Positions 25,218 to 30,847 of a stretch of DNA of 30,847 nucleotides are shown one piece after another. Numbering within the stretch: position 1 is the first letter of the stretch; each line of letters begins with the position of its first letter. This DNA is from Candidatus Thioglobus vulcanius (lineage in GTDB: Bacteria; Pseudomonadota; Gammaproteobacteria; PS1; Pseudothioglobaceae), in NCBI GenBank assembly GCA_910595855.1, contig CAJVCJ010000045.1, positions 1-30,847 on the forward strand. The letters run 5' to 3'. The notes beneath the pieces were generated by a model. That model did no database searches. It saw only the letters and a list, made by a program, of their open reading frames with translations, and was not told the DNA's origin. The translations under genes were made by a program, and so were the position numbers.

Positions 25218-26759
25218 TTGAATATAGAGCAAAAAATTCAATTACTCCAGCCTCATGCGCAATTACTTTTGGGTAATTTAATGGGTGTTGAGAAAGAGGG
25301 CTTGCGTATTTCTAGAAAGGGTGGCTTATCTCAAGCGCCACATCCAAAAGCTTTAGGGTGTGCACTGACTCATCCTAATATTACTACCGATTTTTCAGAA
25401 TCACTGCTTGAACTGGTCACACCACCACTATCGAATGCAGACTTAGTGCTTAATTTTTTGCGTGATACACAGCATTATTTGTATTTTCACCTGCCTAAGG
25501 ATCAAAATTTTTGGCCAGCTAGTATGCCTTGTGTCATTCGTGGCGAGACTTTCATTCCTATTGCTCAGTATGGCTCTAGTAATCGAGGCAAGATGAAAAG
25601 CGTTTACCGTCAAGGGTTGGCTAATCGTTACGGTAGTGTGATGCAAACAATTGCTGGAATTCATTTTAACTATTCAATTTCTCAAGAATTTATTCAAAAA
25701 GCCTGTGAACTAACTTCAATCGGACAAAATCAAGATGAAGCTTACATGGCGCTTACTCGTAATGTAGTACGTTATGGTTGGGTTATTCCATATCTGTTTG
25801 GCGCTTCACCCGCGGTGTGCAAATCATTTTTAAAGGGTTATCATCAGCATTCTTTAGTGGAGTTTAATGAATCTACTTTATATGAGCCTTATGCAACATC
25901 ACTTCGCATGGGTGATATTGGTTATCAAAATTTACGTGAAGATGAGGCGGGTGTTAAGGCAAACTATAATTCTTTAAGACATTATGTGCACTCACTTAAA
26001 GCTGGAATGTTGAAAAATTGTAGCGAGTATGATCAGATCGGTATTAAAAAAAATGGAGAATATCAGCAGCTTAATGCTAATATTTTACAGATTGAAAATG
26101 AATATTATGCATCAGTGCGGCCTAAGCCTGTTATTAAGCCAGACCAAAAGCCATTAGATAGTTTGATTGATGAGGGTATTGCCTATATTGAATTAAGGTC
26201 ATTGGATGTTAATCCATCATTACCAATGGGGCTTGATAAGTCTCAAATTCATTTTTTAGAGGTATTTTTATTATTTTGTTTATTGAAAGATTCTCCTGCC
26301 ATTTCGACACGCGAACAGTTCGAGATTGATAATAATGATCAGCTAGTGGCACATGAGGGGCGTAAGCCTGGGCTGAAATTAAAATATCAATCATCTGAAT
26401 TCACTATTGCTGAATTAGGTGTAAAACTTGCAGTAGAGTTGCAATTGTGCGCCGGTTTATTTGGCGACAATTACACAAAAGACGTAAGTGAAATTATTCG
26501 ACGCTTTGACAATCCGGAATTAACCCCTTCCGCTCAAGCATTAAGCCGAATGAAGAATAAAAACCAAGGATTTTTTGATGATATTAATACATTTGCCAAG
26601 CAATATCGACGAGAGTTTTTATCCAATGATATTAATCAAGCACACTTTAGTTGTTTAAATGAGTTAAAACAACAATCGTGTAAATCCCAACGAGAGATCG
26701 AAGAGTCTGATACCATGGACTTTGATCAATATTTAGCGCAATATTTTAAGCAGGTTTAG
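25218..26759 (+). CDS. gshA: Glutamate-cysteine ligase
   Basis: First enzyme of glutathione synthesis, joining glutamate and cysteine with ATP; 513 residues, like E. coli GshA (518). The N-terminal VEKEGLRIS (about 24-32), the LTHPNITTDFSES segment, and the QYGSSNRGKMK and NRYGSVMQTIAGIHFNY segments match the gammaproteobacterial family. The start is TTG: a stop codon lies five codons upstream, no ATG is available before residue 22, and the following residues align with the E. coli N-terminus. A weak start may limit production. It is probably the first gene of the run through mnmE and the two-component genes, with mnmE two bases downstream. No gshB is in the window. Confidence 0.96.
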   Translation: MNIEQKIQLLQPHAQLLLGNLMGVEKEGLRISRKGGLSQAPHPKALGCALTHPNITTDFSESLLELVTPPLSNADLVLNFLRDTQHYLYFHLPKDQNFWPASMPCVIRGETFIPIAQYGSSNRGKMKSVYRQGLANRYGSVMQTIAGIHFNYSISQEFIQKACELTSIGQNQDEAYMALTRNVVRYGWVIPYLFGASPAVCKSFLKGYHQHSLVEFNESTLYEPYATSLRMGDIGYQNLREDEAGVKANYNSLRHYVHSLKAGMLKNCSEYDQIGIKKNGEYQQLNANILQIENEYYASVRPKPVIKPDQKPLDSLIDEGIAYIELRSLDVNPSLPMGLDKSQIHFLEVFLLFCLLKDSPAISTREQFEIDNNDQLVAHEGRKPGLKLKYQSSEFTIAELGVKLAVELQLCAGLFGDNYTKDVSEIIRRFDNPELTPSAQALSRMKNKNQGFFDDINTFAKQYRREFLSNDINQAHFSCLNELKQQSCKSQREIEESDTMDFDQYLAQYFKQV

Positions 26760-26761
26760 AG

Positions 26762-28105
26762 ATGAGTAATATCCAGACAACCATTTGTGCATTGGCCAGT
26801 AGTATTGGTAAGGGCGGCATTGGTGTAGTACGCGTTTCTGGTCCATTGAGTCAAGCAATCGCCAAACGCATGCTGGGATTTATACCTAAGCCGCGTTATG
26901 CACATTATGGGTCATTTTTTGACCAACATAAAATAGAAATTGATCGAGGTATTGCCTTATTTTTTCCAGGCCCTAATTCATTTACAGGCGAGGACGTTTT
27001 GGAGTTTCAAGGTCATGGCGGTATTAGTGTCATGCGCTCCCTATTAGAATCATCTATTGCTTTAGGTGCAAATGCAGCAGAGCCAGGTGAGTTTTCAAAG
27101 CGTGCATTTTTAAATGGAAAAATGGATTTAGTTCAGGCTGAGGCGGTGGCAGATATTATTGATGCCAGTTCTGAACAGGCTTCACGCTCTGCCCTTAGGT
27201 CCTTAACAGGCGTTTTCTCCCAACAAGTTAATACACTTACCAGATCAATTATTGATTTACGTATTTTTGTAGAGGCAACAATTGACTTTTCTGATGAAGA
27301 GATTGATTTTTTGCAATCAGACCAGGTTAAAGAAAAAACTCAAGCAATTAAGGATGAAATTAAGCAAATTTTGCACTCAGCAACACAAGGAGCAATCTTG
27401 CGCGAGGGTTTAAATGTTGCCATTGCTGGAAAGCCAAACGCAGGCAAGTCTTCACTATTAAATGCATTAACACAGCGTTCTAGCGCTATTGTTACAGACA
27501 TTGCTGGTACGACCAGAGACGTTTTACGTGAAACCATACATGTTAATGGTATGCCACTTAATATTATCGATACCGCTGGCTTGCATGAAAGTGAAGATGT
27601 GGTTGAGAAAGAAGGCATAAAAAGAGCGCGCGATGTGATTTCAAAAGCAGATGTCGTGCTGATGATGTATGACGCACAGGATAAGACACCTGATTTCTCT
27701 TTATTGCCTGAAGGTGTTACTTACAAAAATTTACTGCTAATTAAAAATAAGATAGACCTGACTGGCGAATCAGTTGAAAAAAATACCATTAATGATTGCG
27801 TGCAATTATCGATTTGTGCAAAAGAGGTTAAAGGCGTTGACTTACTCAAACAAGAGTTGTCAGATATTGCCGGCCTTGATAGTGGTGCTGAGGGTGTAGT
27901 GCTTGCTAGAACGCGTCATATTATTGCACTTGAAGAATCGTTTGAAAGTATCAATAATGCATTGATACAACTTGATGGTGGTGCAATTGAACTGATGGCT
28001 GAAGATCTGCGTCACGCCGGTCAATCTATGGCAAGTATTACCGGTGAATTTTCTTCAGATGATTTATTAGGTGAAATATTCTCTTCTTTTTGTATTGGTA
28101 AGTAA
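26762..28105 (+). CDS. mnmE: tRNA modification GTPase MnmE
   Basis: With MnmG it puts the (carboxymethyl)aminomethyl group on U34 of certain tRNAs. The N-terminal formyl-folate-binding domain is followed by a helical domain with an inserted G domain: GKPNAGKS (223-230), the DIAGTTRD switch region and D-T-A-G. The last residues F-C-I-G-K with C444 are the hallmark of the family. Length is 447 residues. It follows gshA after two bases and its stop TAA shares one base with the ATG of the histidine kinase (TAATG). Usual neighbours such as yidC or mnmG are absent. Identity is certain. Confidence 0.98.
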   Translation: MSNIQTTICALASSIGKGGIGVVRVSGPLSQAIAKRMLGFIPKPRYAHYGSFFDQHKIEIDRGIALFFPGPNSFTGEDVLEFQGHGGISVMRSLLESSIALGANAAEPGEFSKRAFLNGKMDLVQAEAVADIIDASSEQASRSALRSLTGVFSQQVNTLTRSIIDLRIFVEATIDFSDEEIDFLQSDQVKEKTQAIKDEIKQILHSATQGAILREGLNVAIAGKPNAGKSSLLNALTQRSSAIVTDIAGTTRDVLRETIHVNGMPLNIIDTAGLHESEDVVEKEGIKRARDVISKADVVLMMYDAQDKTPDFSLLPEGVTYKNLLLIKNKIDLTGESVEKNTINDCVQLSICAKEVKGVDLLKQELSDIAGLDSGAEGVVLARTRHIIALEESFESINNALIQLDGGAIELMAEDLRHAGQSMASITGEFSSDDLLGEIFSSFCIGK

Positions 28106-29583
28106 TGAATATTAAATCTAAATTTTATCTATATTTAATTGTAATGGCGTTACTTTCGACGCTAATAGCCACTGAAGTCTCATTAGCTTACAGTACCAAA
28201 AGTGCCGTTGATATCTTATTAGTTATATTAATTACCTTAGCTTACTTTGGTTTATATATGTCCATTCGCAAGGATTTCTTACTGCCTTTTTATAATCTTC
28301 AAAAATGGGTGTCAGAGGTCAGAATTGATCAACATGCACGCCTGGATGAAGAGTCTCAAACGACATTTCAGCCGGTAGCTGCAGCTATTAATCATTTGGT
28401 TGACGAAAACCATCATATTTACGATGATATGGAAAAGATTCTGAATAAGCAAATTCAACGCCTAAGCCAAAAGTCTGCTTCTCTAGAAACACTATACAGT
28501 GTCTCTTCAAAATTAAGCCAACTTCATTCAACACAAGAGTTATTTGAGTATTTCTTAGGCATGTTTGTAAGTATGACTAACGCAAGTTCTGGCGCCGCAA
28601 GAAGCTTGGCCGACGATGGCGAACTATATTTAGTTGCTCAGCGAGGTGTAATTGATGAGCAAGGCTTGGAGCAGCAAGTGCTAAGTAGCGACTGTTTTTG
28701 TGGCGAAGTAGCAATGTCTGAAACGGCTGGCGTACAGTTTAGTGTGAATAGCTGTGCAAAATGCGTTGGTAATAAATCTCAAAAAATAGCCGAGGTAGGT
28801 ACTATTTTTATTCCATTGCGTCATCATGGAAAAACCTTGGGGATTTTTAACTTATTTTTTGATCAAGAGCCATCATTGGCTTCTGAAGAGCGAGCCTTAC
28901 TGGAGTCCATTGCCGAAAATATTGCCATTGCGCTTGATAAATCAATACTTGATGAGCAGACAAAACGCATGGAGCTTTCTCAAGAACGATTATTCTTATC
29001 TCAAGAAATTCATGACTCTTTAGCGCAAACGATTTATAGCTTGAAGCTACAAGTAAGTGTTTTGGGAAATTCCTTAAAGCAAGCTAAACAGCTTGATGCT
29101 TATCATCAAGTTGACGCCTTACAAACAAACATTAGTCAAGCTAATCAAGAGTTGCGTGAGCTAATGTGCAATTTTCGTGTACCGCTAGATCCTAAAGGCA
29201 TAGAGGTATCGTTAGAAAATTTAGCTAACCGTTTTAAATCAGAAACTGGTGTTGCAACTTACTTACAAGTAGAAGGAAAATTTAAGGTCGATCCAGAAGT
29301 TGAAATGCAAATTATGCGTATTACCCAGGAAGCATTGTCGAATATTCGAAAGCATGCCAAGGCGCGAAATGTTAGGATTTTATTGACATCTAGCCCTTAT
29401 CCGCAGTTACTAATCGAGGATGATGGAGTTGGTTTTGTGAAAGATCAAAATACCAGCGAAATAATGGGGAATAATATTGGCATGAATATTATGAAAGAAC
29501 GTGCACAGAGAGTGGGCGCAGAAATCGAAGTCGAGTCAGAAGTTGACGAAGGCACGCGTATTATCGTTAAATTTAAAGAGTAA
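28105..29583 (+). CDS. Membrane histidine kinase, NarX/HPK7-like, with Cys-containing GAF region
   Basis: A 492-residue sensor kinase. Two membrane helices (7-29 and 34-53) are joined by only about five residues, so there is no periplasmic ligand domain such as the nitrate sensor of NarX. A HAMP-like and coiled segment (about 54-130) leads to a GAF-like domain (about 130-275), with C197-x-C199 and C217-x2-C220. The HisKA_3 box has phospho-acceptor H303 (EIHDSLAQT). The ATPase domain has N413 and DDGVG at 439-443. The signal must be sensed in the membrane or by the GAF part, and the four cysteines suggest a metal or redox cofactor. The partner is the response regulator three bases downstream. 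The ATG overlaps the mnmE stop. Confidence 0.9.
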   Translation: MNIKSKFYLYLIVMALLSTLIATEVSLAYSTKSAVDILLVILITLAYFGLYMSIRKDFLLPFYNLQKWVSEVRIDQHARLDEESQTTFQPVAAAINHLVDENHHIYDDMEKILNKQIQRLSQKSASLETLYSVSSKLSQLHSTQELFEYFLGMFVSMTNASSGAARSLADDGELYLVAQRGVIDEQGLEQQVLSSDCFCGEVAMSETAGVQFSVNSCAKCVGNKSQKIAEVGTIFIPLRHHGKTLGIFNLFFDQEPSLASEERALLESIAENIAIALDKSILDEQTKRMELSQERLFLSQEIHDSLAQTIYSLKLQVSVLGNSLKQAKQLDAYHQVDALQTNISQANQELRELMCNFRVPLDPKGIEVSLENLANRFKSETGVATYLQVEGKFKVDPEVEMQIMRITQEALSNIRKHAKARNVRILLTSSPYPQLLIEDDGVGFVKDQNTSEIMGNNIGMNIMKERAQRVGAEIEVESEVDEGTRIIVKFKE

Positions 29584-29586
29584 CAG

Positions 29587-30216
29587 ATGAAAATATATAT
29601 TATTGATGACCATGCGTTATTTAGAAATGGTCTAATTGCGCTGCTAGAATCTAAAAGCATTTCTGCAAGTGCCGCCTCATCGCCCGAGCAAGGTCTGGAA
29701 GAAATTGAGTCAATTGAAGTAGATATTGTTCTATTGGATTTACGCATGCCACAGATGTCAGGCATTGAAGTGTTGAAAATTATCAAAGAGCGAAAAATCA
29801 AAACTCCAGTTGTTATGCTAACTACAAGCACCGAAGAGACAGATCTGCGTGATTGCCTTAAATATGGTGCACAAGGTTACTTACTCAAAGATATGGATCC
29901 TGATGAATTGGTGGATGCGCTAAATGAAACGGTTAAAGGCACTATTGTTGTTGCACAAGATATGACACACGTTTTAGCCAAAGTTTTACGAAACGAGTTG
30001 AACGATAGCGAGCCGTCTTTTGAATTGCTAACAAATCGTGAAAAAGAAGTAGCATGCCAAGTATCTATAGGGCATAGCAATAAAGTGATTGCTAGAGAGT
30101 TAGGTATTTCGGATGGCACAGTTAAATTACATGTGAAGGCAATTTTGAAGAAGCTTAAATTAACATCACGAGTAGAAGTGGCAGTCTTAGTTACAGAAAA
30201 AGGTTATTGCAAATAG
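29587..30216 (+). CDS. NarL/FixJ-family response regulator
   Basis: A 209-residue two-domain transcription regulator. The receiver domain has acidic D7-D8, phospho-acceptor D51 (LLDLRMP), T/S near residues 78-80 and K101 (YLLKD). The C-terminal LuxR-type helix-turn-helix begins at LTNREKEVA (about 148-156), with the recognition part near S-D-G-T-V-K-L-H-V. It is three bases after the histidine kinase gene, its cognate partner by position and family (HisKA_3 kinases pair with NarL-type regulators). Target genes are not known; NarL itself controls nitrate respiration in E. coli, but no nar genes are seen here. Confidence 0.94.
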   Translation: MKIYIIDDHALFRNGLIALLESKSISASAASSPEQGLEEIESIEVDIVLLDLRMPQMSGIEVLKIIKERKIKTPVVMLTTSTEETDLRDCLKYGAQGYLLKDMDPDELVDALNETVKGTIVVAQDMTHVLAKVLRNELNDSEPSFELLTNREKEVACQVSIGHSNKVIARELGISDGTVKLHVKAILKKLKLTSRVEVAVLVTEKGYCK

Positions 30217-30224
30217 AGAATAGT

Positions 30225-30692
30225 ATGATGGATGGATATCAGCAGTTAGTACAACAGGCATTAGAAAATGTTAACGAAGTTCTTCCTTGGGATTTAGAGG
30301 AAGAAATTAAAAGCAATGAAAACCTTATACTACTAGATATAAGAGAGCCATATGAATTTCAAATGATGCATATCCGAAATTCATTACATGTGCCTAGAGG
30401 TATTTTGGAAGGTGCTTGTGTGTGGAACTATGATGATACCGTTACAAAATTAGCGTCAGCAAGAGATCAGGATATCGTATTAATTTGCCGATCAGGCAAC
30501 AGAAGTGTACTTGCAGCACAAACGATGCAATTGATGGGCTTTGAAAATGTACGTTCATTAAAAATGGGCATCAAGGGTTGGAACGATAATGACATTGAAA
30601 TGGTCGATGAAAAGCAAAATATTGTTGATATTGACAAAGCCGACGAATGGCTTAACACGGCGGTTTCCGCTGAAAAACTAGCGCCCCAATAA
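30225..30692 (+). CDS. Rhodanese-like sulfurtransferase domain protein
   Basis: A 155-residue cytosolic single-domain rhodanese. The active loop C-R-S-G-N-R begins at C88, the persulfide-carrying cysteine. The LLDIREPYE segment (about 36-44) and the H-V-P-R-G-I-L segment fit the family. I chose the ATG at 30225 rather than the in-frame TTG at 30207, since the TTG lies inside the response-regulator gene and the ATG has a short AGAG before it. It lies eight bases after the regulator, as the last gene of the operon. Moving sulfur from thiosulfate or a persulfide carrier is a family-level guess. Confidence 0.9.
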   Translation: MMDGYQQLVQQALENVNEVLPWDLEEEIKSNENLILLDIREPYEFQMMHIRNSLHVPRGILEGACVWNYDDTVTKLASARDQDIVLICRSGNRSVLAAQTMQLMGFENVRSLKMGIKGWNDNDIEMVDEKQNIVDIDKADEWLNTAVSAEKLAPQ

Positions 30693-30721
30693 ATTAATTG
30701 ATAAAATTAATCAAATAGTCC

Positions 30722-30749
30722 TTGACCAATCAAAATAACGTAGTATAAT
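30722..30749 (+). promoter_or_regulatory. Predicted rRNA operon promoter
   Basis: TTGACC (30722-30727) and a perfect TATAAT (30744-30749) are 16 bases apart, among the best sigma70 matches in the window. It lies just upstream of the conserved rRNA leader. Transcription would start near 30756. Confidence 0.8.
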
Positions 30750-30760
30750 TTCCATCTTTC

Positions 30761-30847
30761 ACTGCATGACAATTACATTTTTGCAGTAGCTCTTTAAAAA
30801 TATATCAAACAACTTGTGTGGGCACTCGTACAATAAAAATTGTGCAG
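30761..30847 (+). promoter_or_regulatory. Leader of an rRNA operon with boxA (16S gene beyond window)
   Basis: The 5' leader that precedes 16S rRNA. A hairpin (ACTGCA 30761-30766 with TGCAGT 30782-30787, 15-base loop) sits where the E. coli leader also has a hairpin before boxA. The boxA antiterminator element AGCTCTTTAAAAA (30788-30800) is followed by ATATCAAACAA and the strictly conserved GTGTGGGCACTCG (30816-30828). This order and spacing match the E. coli rrn leader closely. BoxA recruits the Nus factors for antitermination. The mature 16S start lies beyond the window edge. Confidence 0.88.

Noticed and set aside
28105..29583. Calling the kinase a true nitrate sensor NarX
   Set aside because: The two membrane helices are joined by only a few residues, so the periplasmic nitrate-binding domain is missing.
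30207..30224. TTG start for the rhodanese inside the response-regulator gene
   Set aside because: Two consecutive ATG codons at 30225 and 30228 give a better start, with AGAG upstream, and the extra six residues add nothing to the domain.
30698..30714. FNR-like palindrome TTGAT...ATCAA before the rRNA promoter
   Set aside because: The half-sites are separated by seven bases, while FNR/CRP-family sites need four (or six for CRP). AT-rich sequence makes this likely by chance.

Overview
The window is a gene-dense, AT-rich bacterial chromosome segment carrying mostly housekeeping genes. Gene content and order (fkpB-ispH, a Nudix/ThiE-like fusion, a NarX/NarL-like pair, an rRNA leader close to the enterobacterial type) point to a gammaproteobacterium. 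Low GC, compact spacing and this gene mix suggest the marine sulfur-oxidising SUP05/Thioglobus group. That placement is inference; no 16S sequence is included. I see no CRISPR array, insertion sequence, phage gene or tRNA.

Layout. 6-3209 (minus): a secreted protein of unknown function, glmU and an MFS transporter, joined by zero-gap TAAATG junctions. 3268-5661 (plus): a CcoI/FixI-type copper P-type ATPase, divergent from that operon; the gap holds a palindromic operator-like site. 5743-5955: rpmE with a clear terminator. 6071-10099: hemE, trpA, accD, fkpB and ispH as one tight run, followed by an adenosine-kinase-like PfkB kinase. 11162-13356: a small winged-helix protein with its own promoter and a very G-rich Shine-Dalgarno, then three tandem paralogous MASE1-like small membrane proteins. 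This is the least explained part. 13348-17416 (minus): maf (yceF type) and mfd. 17440-18110 (plus): folA and a tiny lipoprotein. 18167-22672 (minus): a long gltB without gltD. 22826-24243 (plus): yaaA and comF. 24246-25169 (minus): the Nudix/ThiE-like fusion. 25218-30692 (plus): gshA, mnmE, a histidine kinase, a NarL-type response regulator and a rhodanese, all within a few bases of each other. 30722-30847: a strong promoter and the conserved leader of an rRNA operon whose 16S gene starts beyond the window.

How the parts may work together. The last operon links glutathione synthesis, tRNA U34 modification, a membrane sensor kinase with a CxC...CxxC cluster in its GAF-like region, its regulator and a sulfurtransferase, which suggests redox or sulfur sensing. 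The CcoI-type ATPase fits respiration by a cbb3 oxidase encoded elsewhere. The MASE1-like trio lacks any attached signalling domain and has no recognised function. There is no gene-free stretch longer than 300 bases; the longest are about 155 bases (22673-22825 and the rRNA leader).
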